Assembly (NCBI GenBank): GCA_963741305.1
Contig: CAVUHL010000003.1
Coordinates: 5,084,001 to 5,148,000, forward strand
Origin: DATMER01 sp963741305
Lineage (GTDB): Bacteria; Acidobacteriota; Thermoanaerobaculia; Multivoradales; UBA5704
Reading direction: 5' to 3'
Length of the DNA stretch: 64,000 bases
Below are positions 1 through 8,342 of the stretch, piece by piece; the stretch's first letter is position 1, and every line of letters begins with the position of its first letter. The notes below the pieces were generated by a model that was not told where the DNA came from, did no database searches, and worked only from the letters and a program-made list of their open reading frames with translations. The translations under genes were made by a program, and so were the position numbers.

Positions 1-192
1 CAGGTCCGTCCCGAGGGGCTTGCAGCCGTGGAGCTGGCCCTGCTGGCCATGGGCCTCTGCGCCTGGCTCCGCCGCCGGTCCGGCAGGACGCTGCGGATCG
101 GCCTTCTCGTCGCCCTGCTCGGTTGCGCCCTGGCCGTGCCATGGCTCGCCGAGCGCAACCGGATCCCCGGAGACCTGATTACCCAAGCCTGA
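1..192 (+). CDS. C-terminal end of a membrane protein (partial)
   Basis: An open frame enters from the left edge and ends at TGA 190-192, giving 63 residues. It has two hydrophobic stretches (about residues 8-21 and 33-50) split by an Arg-rich loop, so it looks like the last two membrane helices of an integral membrane protein. The stop lies 18 bp before the next gene, which encodes an exported thioredoxin-like protein, so the two are probably co-transcribed. The family cannot be told from this fragment; a redox or cytochrome biogenesis membrane partner is possible but only by context. Confidence 0.6.
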   Translation, partial: QVRPEGLAAVELALLAMGLCAWLRRRSGRTLRIGLLVALLGCALAVPWLAERNRIPGDLITQA

Positions 193-210
193 ACCCATAG
201 GAGGTTACCG

Positions 211-807
211 ATGAAGAAAGCTACTCTGACGATGCTGCTCCTGCTCGCCCTGACTGCCGGCCCGGCCCTGGCCGGCGGCGCAGTGGGCGAGGCCGCTCCC
301 GCCTTCTCGCTCAAGGGCATCGACGGCAAGACCTATTCGCTGGCCGACTACAAGGGCAAGGTCGTCGTCCTCGAGTGGGTCAACCCCAACTGCCCGTTCT
401 CGGACCGCCACGCCAAGGAGAAGACCATGAGCAACCTGGTCAAGAAGCACGGCAATGGCGGGGTTGTCTGGCTGGGGATCAACAGCACGAGCGCCAGCCA
501 CTCGAACTTCCTCCAGCCGGCCGAGCACAAGGCCTGGGCGGACAAGAACGGCGTCAACTACGCGGTGCTCTATGACGAGACCGGCAAGGTGGCCAAGGCC
601 TACGATGCCAAGACCACGCCGCACATGTTCATCGTCGACGAGCAGGGAAAGATCGCCTACAACGGCGCGATCGACGACGATCCGAGCGGCCGCACCGCCG
701 CCGCCCAGCGGACGAACTACGTGGACGGCGGCCTGATCGCCGAGCTGGCCAACAAGAAGCTCGACCCGGCGGCTACGAAGCCGTACGGCTGCTCTATCAA
801 GTACTGA
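211..807 (+). CDS. Exported thioredoxin-fold (AhpC/TSA-like) protein
   Basis: A 198-residue protein with a clear Sec signal peptide (residues 1-21, cleavage near ALA-GG) followed by a redoxin fold. The active-site region reads NPNCPF with a single Cys61 in the place of the peroxidatic or thioredoxin Cys, as in the PRX-like thioredoxin family proteins that lack a CxxC. The cis-Pro region TTPHMFIVD is present near residue 138. A second Cys lies close to the C-terminus. The start is set by AGGAGG at 199-204. It probably acts in the periplasm in thiol or peroxide chemistry; the substrate is unknown. Confidence 0.8.
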   Translation: MKKATLTMLLLLALTAGPALAGGAVGEAAPAFSLKGIDGKTYSLADYKGKVVVLEWVNPNCPFSDRHAKEKTMSNLVKKHGNGGVVWLGINSTSASHSNFLQPAEHKAWADKNGVNYAVLYDETGKVAKAYDAKTTPHMFIVDEQGKIAYNGAIDDDPSGRTAAAQRTNYVDGGLIAELANKKLDPAATKPYGCSIKY

Positions 808-842
808 TCCCCTCCGGTTGATCCCATCCCCCCTCTCCCCAT

Positions 843-872
843 CCCTCTCCCCCGCCTGCGCGGGGGAGAGGG
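843..872. repeat. GC-rich hairpin of the CTCTCCC/GGGAGAG family
   Basis: A 13-bp perfect stem (843-855 with 860-872) around the loop CTGC lies 36 bp after the thioredoxin-like gene. It may stop transcription, but it has no T-tract and belongs to a palindrome family seen again at 44232-44252 and 63680-63783 in this window, so it is first of all a dispersed repeat. Confidence 0.7.
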
Positions 873-896
873 GGCCAGACTTATTTCAGTCAAGGC

Positions 897-925
897 TTGA
901 CTATCCTCCGTTCCGGCTCTAACCT
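897..925 (+). promoter_or_regulatory. Candidate sigma70 promoter
   Basis: TTGACT (897-902), a 17-bp spacer and TAACCT (920-925) lie about 100 bp upstream of the small gene at 1029. The -35 box is good and the -10 is weak, so this is a tentative call. Confidence 0.35.
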
Positions 926-1028
926 TTCTTCTGGTTTCGTTTCTCTTGTTTTTGGATAGAGGCGCACGCTGTCGGGTCGAGAGACCGGCATACGTTCAGG
1001 CTCTTTATTCGAAAAAGGAGAGATTCGA

Positions 1029-1358
1029 ATGACTTACACACAGGATGGAATCATGGCGCAGGTCTACGTGGCCTTCGGCCAGGGGACCGGCGCGATCCGG
1101 GTTTCACAAGAAGCAGCCCTCGAGTTGCACCGCTGGTATTACAATGCCATCACACCCGCTGTCGTAGCTGACTGGGGGACCGTTGCGCTTCAGGTGCTGG
1201 ACCGCATCCGTGCGATCGGCAGCCTGGCGGCCCTGAAGGCGATCCTGCAGGGTTCCCCCACCATCACCGTGATGCTGGTCTATGAAGCGGCTGTGCAGGT
1301 TCAGCTCGAATCGGATACACCCATTTGCCCGCTGGTACCCTCACCTCCCTCCCTCTGA
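1029..1358 (+). CDS. Hypothetical 109-residue protein
   Basis: A small protein with no signal peptide or recognised motif. Residues 20-85 look helical and amphipathic (Ala, Leu, Val rich), and the C-terminus is Pro/Ser rich. AGGAGAG sits 9 bp before the ATG, a strong ribosome site, which argues for real expression. Its last 34 bp overlap the start of the kinase gene in another frame, so the two are likely translationally coupled. I do not recognise the family. Confidence 0.5.
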   Translation: MTYTQDGIMAQVYVAFGQGTGAIRVSQEAALELHRWYYNAITPAVVADWGTVALQVLDRIRAIGSLAALKAILQGSPTITVMLVYEAAVQVQLESDTPICPLVPSPPSL

Positions 1359-4027
1359 ACCTGCGCTTCTTCGCCGAAGCGGCGCTGAGCAAAGGCCTCT
1401 GGAAACGGGTGCTCCCGCTCCTCGCCTTGATCAAGGCGGGAGCGGGGCTCCTTGCCCTCTTCGTGGTCCAAGGCGGGATCACTGACCCCGTCTACCTCTG
1501 GTACTTCCACGCGGTCTTTGCCGTACCGTTCCTGGCCACCGGCATCTTCCTGATCTTCGCCAACCGCGGCGACGTCCGGGCCGAGAACCTCGGCAGCTTC
1601 TTCCTCATGGCGGCCACCGCCTTCCTCAACCGGCCGATGCGCACGTTCTGGAAGCTCCACTATCCCGGCGCCGGCCTGATGGAATTCCTCGACGCACTGG
1701 AGATGGACGCCTTCATGGCCTACTTCCTCTGGTGCTTCGCCCGCGACTTCCCACACCCGCTGGTCTCCCAGAAGGCGCAGCGCCGGATCCGCGCGGCCGT
1801 GCTCACCAGCCTGAGGGCGGGCCTGGTGCTCTTCGCGCTCAACCTGCTCTTTTTTATCGTGGACTCCAAGCAGTTGGAGAAGCTCGTCCCCACGCGCGGC
1901 CAAGGGATCTACTACGGCATCCTGCTGCCGCTGACCACGGCGGCATTCGTCTTCCTGTACTGGCGGTCCCGCCATTGTCACGGGACCGAGCAGCGCCGGG
2001 TCCGCCTCTTTCTTCAGGCGCTCGCCCTGGCCGTGTTGCCGCCTTTGACCGAGATCCTCGTGGGTCTGTTCTATCCACCGTACCAGGATTTCAAGGACAA
2101 GCGGCCGGCCCTCGGCCGGGCCGTCATCCTGGCCGACGCCGGATTCCTCATGATGTTTCCGATCCTTACCTCCTATTCGGTCCTGGTCCACCAGATCCTC
2201 GACGTGCGGCTGCTCGCCCGCCGCGCGGCCCAGTACGCCCTCGCCCGCTACACGACGATCATCCTGGCCGTCCTGCCGACCGCCGCCCTCGGCGTCTACA
2301 TCTTCCAGAACCGCCGCGAGCCGGTCAGCCATCTCTTCGAGGGACCGCGGCTGCCGCTGCTCCTTACGGCCATTCTCGTCGGCGGCGCCGCGCTGCACTA
2401 CCGCAAGACGCTGCTCGAGACGATCGACCGGCGCTTCTTCCGCGAGCAGTACGACGCCCATCGGACCCTCATCCAGCTCCTGGAGAAGGTGCGCAGCACC
2501 TCGGGGACAGCCGCCCTGGCCACGCTGGTCGCCGAGCAGGTGGACCTGGCGCTCCACCTGGACGTGGTCTCCCTGCTGATCCTCGATCCGCGCTCGGGAG
2601 TCCTGGCCGAGCCGAAGCAGCGCAGCCGCCGCCTGGATGCCTCCTCGCCGCTCGCGATCCTGGTCTCCGATGCCAGCGAGCCACTCGCCATCGACCTCGA
2701 TGACCCGCGCGGGCCCCTGGCCCGCCTGCCGGACCGCGACCGGCACTGGCTCGTGGACAGCGGTTTCAAGCTGATCGTCCCCATCCTGGCGCGGGACGGC
2801 TCGTTGCTCGGCATGCTCGGCCTCGGTGAGAAGCGCAGCGGCCTCCCCTTCCTCAAGGAGGACCGCGAGCTCCTGCGGGCCATCGCGAACAGCGCCGCCT
2901 GGGTGATCGAGCTGGAGCAGACGACCCGCTCGACCGCCACCCCGGTCATGCGCCCCCCCCGGCCGCACGGCCCACGGGCGCTGGCCGAGCTCGACGAGGA
3001 GGAGACCGCGAACGAGCCGCTCGCGCTCACCGAGCTGGCCCGCGAGTGCGCGAACTGCGGCAAGCTCTACCCCTCGTACACGGTCCTGTGCAGCGCTTGC
3101 AGCAAGCGGTTGGAGCCTTCCCACGTGCCTTACGTGCTCCCCGGCAAGTTCCGCTTCGAAAAACGCATCGGCATCGGCGGCATGGGCGTGGTCTACCGCG
3201 GCTCCGACCTCTCCCTGGGACGGCCGGTGGCGGTAAAAACCCTGCGCCGGGTGTCACCCGAAGATGCCATGCGGCTGCGGCGCGAAGCGCGCACCGCCGC
3301 CTCGGTCTCGCACTCGCACCTCGCCCCGGTCTACGGCATGGAGACCTGGCAGGGCACGCCCATCCTGGTCATGGAGCTGCTCGAAGGAGGCACCCTCGCC
3401 CATCGCCTCCTCGACCGCGGCCGCCTTTCCGCCGTCGAGACGGTCGAGCTCGGCCTGCGCATGGCCGACGCCCTCGGCCACCTCCACAGCGCGGACATCC
3501 TGCACCGCGACATCAAGCCGAGCAACATCGGCTACACCCGGAACGGCACGCCCAAGCTGATGGATTTCGGCATCGCGAGGCTGATGTACGACCTGCGGAG
3601 GGAGCGCGAGGAGGGGGAGATGGAGCGCCTCGCCGACGACCCTTCGCTCGTCCCGTCCAGCTCGCTCTGGACCCACATCGACGGGATCACGCCGCTCTCG
3701 AGGCCGCTGGTGGGGACCCTCTCCTACCTCTGCCCCGAAGCCCTCGAGGGAAAGACGCCAGATGCCCTGTTCGACCTCTGGAGCCTCGCCATGGTGCTCT
3801 ACGAGTGCCTGCTCGGCCGCAAGGTCTTCAGCAGCGCCGATCCGCGCCAGACCGCGACACGCATCCGCATGGGCCGGGTCCCCGACCTCTCGCAGCTCTG
3901 CCCCGAATACGACGACGAGCTAGCCGAGTTCTTCCGGGTGGCCCTCAACCGCCACAAAAGCCGCCGGCCGGCGAATGCCCAGGACTTCAGGCAGCGGTTG
4001 GAAGCGGTGCGGGAGAAGGTGGGGTAG
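1325..4027 (+). CDS. Membrane-anchored sensor Ser/Thr protein kinase (7TM-like, GAF, zinc ribbon, kinase)
   Basis: About 900 residues. The first 360 residues hold seven or eight membrane helices, like 7TM histidine-kinase sensors. Residues about 390-540 resemble a GAF domain. A zinc ribbon follows (C575, C578, C589, C592), then a Hanks-type kinase: glycine loop GIGGMG near 616-621, VAVK with Lys638, HRDIKPSN with Asp729 and DFG at 747-749. It therefore probably senses a membrane or cytoplasmic signal and phosphorylates Ser/Thr. The start is uncertain: the call uses a TTG at 1325 overlapping the previous gene; the true start could be slightly downstream. An insertion of about 35 residues rich in Glu/Arg follows DFG. 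Confidence 0.85.
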   Translation: MPAGTLTSLPLNLRFFAEAALSKGLWKRVLPLLALIKAGAGLLALFVVQGGITDPVYLWYFHAVFAVPFLATGIFLIFANRGDVRAENLGSFFLMAATAFLNRPMRTFWKLHYPGAGLMEFLDALEMDAFMAYFLWCFARDFPHPLVSQKAQRRIRAAVLTSLRAGLVLFALNLLFFIVDSKQLEKLVPTRGQGIYYGILLPLTTAAFVFLYWRSRHCHGTEQRRVRLFLQALALAVLPPLTEILVGLFYPPYQDFKDKRPALGRAVILADAGFLMMFPILTSYSVLVHQILDVRLLARRAAQYALARYTTIILAVLPTAALGVYIFQNRREPVSHLFEGPRLPLLLTAILVGGAALHYRKTLLETIDRRFFREQYDAHRTLIQLLEKVRSTSGTAALATLVAEQVDLALHLDVVSLLILDPRSGVLAEPKQRSRRLDASSPLAILVSDASEPLAIDLDDPRGPLARLPDRDRHWLVDSGFKLIVPILARDGSLLGMLGLGEKRSGLPFLKEDRELLRAIANSAAWVIELEQTTRSTATPVMRPPRPHGPRALAELDEEETANEPLALTELARECANCGKLYPSYTVLCSACSKRLEPSHVPYVLPGKFRFEKRIGIGGMGVVYRGSDLSLGRPVAVKTLRRVSPEDAMRLRREARTAASVSHSHLAPVYGMETWQGTPILVMELLEGGTLAHRLLDRGRLSAVETVELGLRMADALGHLHSADILHRDIKPSNIGYTRNGTPKLMDFGIARLMYDLRREREEGEMERLADDPSLVPSSSLWTHIDGITPLSRPLVGTLSYLCPEALEGKTPDALFDLWSLAMVLYECLLGRKVFSSADPRQTATRIRMGRVPDLSQLCPEYDDELAEFFRVALNRHKSRRPANAQDFRQRLEAVREKVG

Positions 4028-4029
4028 GC

Positions 4030-4707
4030 CTAATACGGCCCACCCATCTCCATCACGGTAGGCTTGATCTTCGTAGCCACCCCCAGCCCATCCCCGAACG
4101 GCAGCACCACGGACTGGAGCTGCGGGTGCATCATGAGATAGCCGTTGAAAGCCCGCAGCGCATCGGCATCCGCGTCGTCGTCATCAGGGGGATCGGCGAC
4201 CCGTCCCTTCCAGAGAAGGTTGTCCAATGCCATCACCCCTCCCACCCTCAGCTTCGGGACCAGTTGGTCGAGGTAGCGCCGGTACTCCTTTTTGACCGCA
4301 TCCACGTAGGCCAGGTCGATGGGACCCGACAGCCGGGGGAGGATCTCCAGGGCCGCGCCTTCGACCAGCTCGACCCGGTCGGCCACCCCGGCCCGCTCCA
4401 GGTATCCCCTCGCTACGGCGAGGCGCTCAGGATCGGTGTCGATGCTGACGACGCGGGCCTCCGGCGCACCACGGGCGAGGCAGAGGGCGCCGTAGCCGAT
4501 GGCGGTGCCGACCTCCACGATGAGCCGCGCTCCGGTGGCGCGGGCGAGGATGCCGAGAAAGCGGCCGACCTCGGGGTCCGAGATGGGGATGTCCTCCCGC
4601 GCGGCCCGCTCCTCCATCTCCCGGAGGAGAGGATCGCGCGGCGGCAGGAGGCGATCCAGGTAGCGCTCCTGCTCCGGCAGGAGCAGGAGGCCAGGCGCCT
4701 CTTTCAT
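4030..4707 (-). CDS. SAM-dependent O-methyltransferase (class I, family 3)
   Basis: 225 residues with the Rossmann-type SAM motif VEVGTAIGYG near 65-74, an acidic SAM-ribose residue in SIDTD, and the metal-binding D..DN pattern (YVDAVKKE, then ALDNLLW) of the caffeoyl-CoA / catechol O-methyltransferase group, which includes bacterial TrmR. Either a small-molecule or a tRNA wobble hydroxyuridine methyltransferase is possible. It ends 3 bp after the stop of the convergent kinase gene. It is the last gene of a minus-strand group running from about 6710. Confidence 0.8.
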   Translation of the reverse strand: MKEAPGLLLLPEQERYLDRLLPPRDPLLREMEERAAREDIPISDPEVGRFLGILARATGARLIVEVGTAIGYGALCLARGAPEARVVSIDTDPERLAVARGYLERAGVADRVELVEGAALEILPRLSGPIDLAYVDAVKKEYRRYLDQLVPKLRVGGVMALDNLLWKGRVADPPDDDDADADALRAFNGYLMMHPQLQSVVLPFGDGLGVATKIKPTVMEMGGPY

Positions 4708-4725
4708 AGCCTCCTCATGGCGCCC

Positions 4726-5658
4726 TCAGGGCGCCGAAGGCGAGCTGGAGGTGCCCGCCTTGGCAGCCCCACGCGGCTGACCGTCATCCGGAGCCCAGGC
4801 GGCGTTCTCCAGCGAGACCGAACGCGCGGGCGAGCCGAAGGTGAAGTTCGGCTTGAGCTCGAGCCGGCACTGGCCGCTCTTCGGCGGCTCCACCAGCGGC
4901 ATCTCCACCTCGTGGATGCCCGGCCCGGAGAGGCTCGCCTCGAAATCGCCGCAGCTCCCCTCGATGCGCACGCTCGGCTGTCCGCCCTCCTTCACGTTCA
5001 GAGCGCCCGCGATCTCGGGCGGCGGGATGCGGAGCACCAGCCAGACATGGCCGGGCCTGCGCAGGCCGGCCACTCTCATGGCGCCGTTATCGGTCAGCCA
5101 GCGCCGCGCAAGCACCTGGCGGTCGCCGCCGGGCTCGGTCGGCATCCAGTCGTCCGAAAAGGTGAAGCGTGGACCGCTCTTCTTGTTGGGCGGCGGCGGC
5201 GGCACATCCACCTCGGCAGCCAGGTACTCGCGCCGCGCCACCGGCTCCCCCACCCCGTCCAGCGTCCAGCGCTGCTTCTCCAGGCCGGCCAAGCCGATGG
5301 TCAGCCGGTAGCGGCCCGGATTCAGCGCCGGCGCCAGCGCCGACTGGTACAGCTTGAGGTCATAGCCGACCGTGGTCCCCTCCCGCCAGCGGTCCGGGAA
5401 CGTGTGGTCGAACGTGCGCACGACCTTGCCGTTGTCGTCGAGCAGGTGGACGAACACCGTCGGCGTGCCCGTGAACCCCTCCAGAGGGGCCGACGGCTGC
5501 CAGCTCAGGTGGATCGTTTGCAGCTCGGGAAACGGCAGGCGCACGCTCTTCGGGCTCACTTCGAGCGTGGCCACCGGTGGCGCATCCTCGCCGCACCCCA
5601 GCGCACCGAGCGCACCGAGCGCAATGACCAGAAGCAGGGGAAACAGGATCTTTTTCAT
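4726..5658 (-). CDS. Putative lipoprotein of unknown function
   Basis: 310 residues with a lipoprotein signal (hydrophobic residues 4-20, lipobox ending in Cys22). The mature part starts with a beta-rich domain (DNGKVVRTFDHTFPDRW, then a PGRYRLTIGLAGL stretch) that resembles domains describing stage-like beta sandwiches in surface proteins, followed by a Pro-rich linker near 165 and a second beta-rich half. No catalytic motif was seen. It probably faces the periplasm or the cell surface. Confidence 0.65.
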   Translation of the reverse strand: MKKILFPLLLVIALGALGALGCGEDAPPVATLEVSPKSVRLPFPELQTIHLSWQPSAPLEGFTGTPTVFVHLLDDNGKVVRTFDHTFPDRWREGTTVGYDLKLYQSALAPALNPGRYRLTIGLAGLEKQRWTLDGVGEPVARREYLAAEVDVPPPPPNKKSGPRFTFSDDWMPTEPGGDRQVLARRWLTDNGAMRVAGLRRPGHVWLVLRIPPPEIAGALNVKEGGQPSVRIEGSCGDFEASLSGPGIHEVEMPLVEPPKSGQCRLELKPNFTFGSPARSVSLENAAWAPDDGQPRGAAKAGTSSSPSAP

Positions 5659-5675
5659 GGTTATTTACAAACCTA

Positions 5676-6038
5676 TCACGGACGGTACGTCGCCGAGCAG
5701 TCCGGCCCCTCCCAGACCGTCACCTCGGCCAGGGGAGCAGCCGGCAGCCGCTCGGCGAGCCGCTCGAAGAACCAGGCGGCGATCCGCTCGGTCGTGGGGC
5801 TCACCTTGTCGAACGGCGGCACCGAGTTGACATCCCCATGATCGAACCGCGCCGCGAGCTCCTGCAGGGCGGCCTTGACCTCCACGAAGTCGAAGGCCAT
5901 GCCCTCGCCGTCCAGCTCCGCCGTGGCCAGCACCGCCTCCACCCGCCAGGAATGGCCGTGGTTCGGCTCCGGCCTCCCCTTGTAGGAAGTCAGGTGATGC
6001 GCCGCTTCGAAGCGGGCTACGACCCTCACCACGTACAC
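5676..6038 (-). CDS. PTPS/QueD-family pterin enzyme, PTPS-III-like
   Basis: 120 residues, the normal length. Zinc ligands are visible: FEAAHH near residue 13 and NHGHSW near 26-31, with a later FDHGDVN. The QueD catalytic Cys normally found four residues before HGH is missing; instead the motif is E-P-N-H-G-H. From the literature as I remember it, ExxHGH marks PTPS-III enzymes, which make 6-hydroxymethyldihydropterin for folate and stand in for FolB, whereas CxxxHGH marks QueD for queuosine. Folate synthesis is thus the better guess. It sits 3 bp from udk. Confidence 0.75.
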   Translation of the reverse strand: MYVVRVVARFEAAHHLTSYKGRPEPNHGHSWRVEAVLATAELDGEGMAFDFVEVKAALQELAARFDHGDVNSVPPFDKVSPTTERIAAWFFERLAERLPAAPLAEVTVWEGPDCSATYRP

Positions 6039-6041
6039 GCG

Positions 6042-6710
6042 CTACCCTCCATTCAGGAGCTGCTCCACCCGGGCCACCACCATCTCCAGCGCCACCTTGT
6101 TCTCGCCCCCCTCGGGGATGATGATGTCCGCCCAGCGCTTGGACGGCTCCACGAACTCCAGGTGCATGGGGCGGACGCTCTCCAGGTATTGCCGCAGCAC
6201 GTCCTGAACCGTGCGCCCACGCTCGGCCATGTCCCGCCCCAACCGGCGGATCAGGCGGATGTCCGCGTCCGTATCCACGTAGATCTTGAAATCCAGAAGC
6301 TCCCGCAGGGCCGGCTCGCAGAAGATCAGGATGCCCTCGACCAGCACTACCAGGTGAGGCTCGACGCGCGTGGTTTTGTTCGTCCGGCGGTGGCGCACGA
6401 AGTCGTAGATCGGGACTTCGACGGGATGCCCGGCCTTGAGCGCCGCGATGTGGGAGATGAGCAGGTCGTTGTCCAGCGCCGCCGGATGGTCGAAGTTGTG
6501 GTGCAGCAGCTCGGCCTCGCTGCGCCAGACGATGTCCTTGTAGTAGCTGTCCTGCTCGATCAGAGCGATCCGGTCGTCGCCCACGGCGTCGAGGACGGCA
6601 CGGACGACGGTGGTCTTGCCCGAGCCGGTCCCTCCGGCCACGCCGAGCACGAACGTCTTGTGGTCCGGCTTGATCAGCACGGGCTGAGGCAGCGGTGCAG
6701 TCTCGATCAT
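6042..6710 (-). CDS. udk: Uridine kinase
   Basis: 222 residues. P-loop GGTGSGKT at 26-33, the QDSYYKD substrate segment, YDFVRHRR (the Y-D-F-x-x-H-x-R signature of uridine/cytidine kinases) and the lid region with RLIRRLGRD. It phosphorylates uridine and cytidine in pyrimidine salvage in the cytoplasm. A short N-terminal extension of about 17 residues precedes the core. It is followed after 3 bp by the PTPS-family gene. Confidence 0.92.
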   Translation of the reverse strand: MIETAPLPQPVLIKPDHKTFVLGVAGGTGSGKTTVVRAVLDAVGDDRIALIEQDSYYKDIVWRSEAELLHHNFDHPAALDNDLLISHIAALKAGHPVEVPIYDFVRHRRTNKTTRVEPHLVVLVEGILIFCEPALRELLDFKIYVDTDADIRLIRRLGRDMAERGRTVQDVLRQYLESVRPMHLEFVEPSKRWADIIIPEGGENKVALEMVVARVEQLLNGG

Positions 6711-6755
6711 GGATGCCTCCGGGCAGGAATGGAACGCACGAAGGGGGATTCTATG

Positions 6756-7580
6756 TCACCGTTGGCAGCGGTAACAGTAGAAGCTGCTCCGCCCGGCCTG
6801 GACGATGCGCCGGATCGCGGTCCCGCACGTGGGACAGGGCTCCCCTTCCCGGCCGTACACACCCAGGGAGACCTGGAAGTAGCCGCTGTTCCCCTCGCCG
6901 TCCGCAAAGTCGTTGAGCGTCGTCCCGCCCTGCGTGATGGCCTGTGACAGGACTTCCACGGACGACTCCGCCACCCGCTCCCACCGCGCCGCCGAGATGC
7001 GCCCCACCGACCGGTTCGGGTGGATGCCCGAGCGGAAGAGCGCCTCGGTCGCGTAGATGTTCCCCAGGCCGACCACGATGCGGGCGTCCATGAGGAAGCA
7101 CTTGACCGGCCCCCGCCGGCCGGCCGCCGCACGGGCGAGGAAGCCGCCGCCGAAACCGGGCTCCAGCGGCTCGATCCCGAGATGGGAGAAGTGGGGATCG
7201 GTAGGGATCTCGGACGTCTTCACGGCGAAGACCAGGCCGAACCGCCGCGGATCGCGGAGCCGCAGCCGCCGGCCCGAATCCAGGAAGAAGGCCACGTGCT
7301 CGTGCGGCTCCAGCGGCTCGGACTCGGGCACGACCGTCAGCCGCCCGCTCATCCCGAGGTGGACCACCAAGGTCTGCCCCCCTTCGAGGTCGATGAGCAG
7401 GTACTTGGCGCGCCGGCGCAGGGCCTCGATCCCCCGGCCCGCCGTGCGCTTCACCAGGGAGGCGCGGCTCACCGGCTCCCGCATCGCGGCGTTGCGAACC
7501 TCCACGCGAGAGATCCGGTCGCCCAGCAGGCGAGGCTCCAGGCTCCGGCGCAGAACTTCGACTTCAGGCAGCTCAGGCAT
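6756..7580 (-). CDS. mutM: Formamidopyrimidine-DNA glycosylase (Fpg/MutM)
   Basis: 274 residues when begun at MPELPEVE, the required N-terminus: Pro2 is the Schiff-base nucleophile and Glu3 the catalytic acid. The longer frame that begins 105 bp upstream is excluded because the mature protein must expose Pro2. Lys58-like region, the H2TH domain (VVGLGNIYATEALF) and the C-terminal zinc finger (CPTC ... CYRC) are all present. It removes 8-oxoguanine and formamidopyrimidines from DNA. Confidence 0.95.
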   Translation of the reverse strand: MPELPEVEVLRRSLEPRLLGDRISRVEVRNAAMREPVSRASLVKRTAGRGIEALRRRAKYLLIDLEGGQTLVVHLGMSGRLTVVPESEPLEPHEHVAFFLDSGRRLRLRDPRRFGLVFAVKTSEIPTDPHFSHLGIEPLEPGFGGGFLARAAAGRRGPVKCFLMDARIVVGLGNIYATEALFRSGIHPNRSVGRISAARWERVAESSVEVLSQAITQGGTTLNDFADGEGNSGYFQVSLGVYGREGEPCPTCGTAIRRIVQAGRSSFYCYRCQR

Positions 7581-7612
7581 GGGCCGGCATTGTAATGGAC
7601 CAAAGCTGCCTC

Positions 7613-7641
7613 TTGACAGCTTCCGCCGTTTGGCGTAAAAA
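7613..7641 (+). promoter_or_regulatory. Candidate sigma70 promoter
   Basis: TTGACA (7613-7618), a 17-bp spacer and TAAAAA (7636-7641) lie in the 70-bp gap between the divergent mutM and the radical-SAM-like gene. The predicted start site is only a few bases before the ATG at 7651, so the transcript would have a very short leader. Confidence 0.4.
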
Positions 7642-7650
7642 GGGCGTAAG

Positions 7651-8310
7651 ATGTCTAGGCAAGCCACACTCCCGTTCGTCCCCACGCTGACCCAGATCCC
7701 CTCCGATCCGGCCGTGGAGCCGCTGCTCCGGCGAGCGCTTCTCCGCAGGGAGCCGGTCGTTGTAGGTGCGGCCGGCGCCGACCCCTACTCGGTTGAGTCG
7801 GGCCAGGCGGCGTTCATCCGCTCCCTGCTTCAGGCCCTCACGCGAGTGGAAGGGCTGGAAGTTGCGATCACCACCCGTTCACCCCGCATCCTTCAGGATC
7901 TGAGCCTGCTGATCGAGCTCGATCAGCGGCACATGGTGAGGGTGGACGTCCCGCTTCCCGCGGTGCGCCCGGAGCTGGCGTTGCGAATCGAGCCGCGAGA
8001 GCCCGAGCCCGAGGCCCGGTTGTGGGCCGTGTCGCAACTGGCGGCCGAGGGGATCACCACGCGGGTGGTGGTGAAGCCGGTCCTGCCGGGAGTGAACGAC
8101 GGAGAGGATGAGCTGCAAGCCCTCTTCGAGGCAGTCGCGGAAGCGGGAGCCGGCGACATCGCGCTGGAGACGGTCCCCGCCGCGAGGACTCAGCTCGGCC
8201 TATGGCCGGGAGCGAGAAAGAGCGGTCCGGGGCGGGAAGTCCTGCTGACCACCTTCCGCCGCCTGCGCCTGGAGTACGGGTTCCCGCGAAGCCAGCCCAG
8301 CCGGGGGTAG
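7651..8310 (+). CDS. Radical-SAM-like protein without Fe-S motif (SPL / Rv2578c-like C-terminal half)
   Basis: 219 residues resembling the barrel after the cluster motif in spore photolyase-like radical SAM proteins: a DPYSVE segment, then VAITTRSPRILQDL, then ELALRIEPREPEPEARL, then GITTRVVVKPVLPGVND. Only this half is present: no CxxxCxxC motif occurs and there is no Cys in the protein. It can therefore hardly bind the 4Fe-4S cluster. It may be a decayed or repurposed paralogue. A promoter-like sequence just upstream suggests it is still expressed. Confidence 0.6.
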   Translation: MSRQATLPFVPTLTQIPSDPAVEPLLRRALLRREPVVVGAAGADPYSVESGQAAFIRSLLQALTRVEGLEVAITTRSPRILQDLSLLIELDQRHMVRVDVPLPAVRPELALRIEPREPEPEARLWAVSQLAAEGITTRVVVKPVLPGVNDGEDELQALFEAVAEAGAGDIALETVPAARTQLGLWPGARKSGPGREVLLTTFRRLRLEYGFPRSQPSRG

Positions 8311-8342
8311 GGCACAGGCCACAGCCGTTCAGGTAGGGTCCG

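Noticed and set aside
1301..3124. 607-codon frame opposite the kinase gene
   Set aside because: Composition (Gly, Arg, Glu, Gln rich) is that of an antisense shadow in GC-rich DNA; the kinase frame has all motifs.
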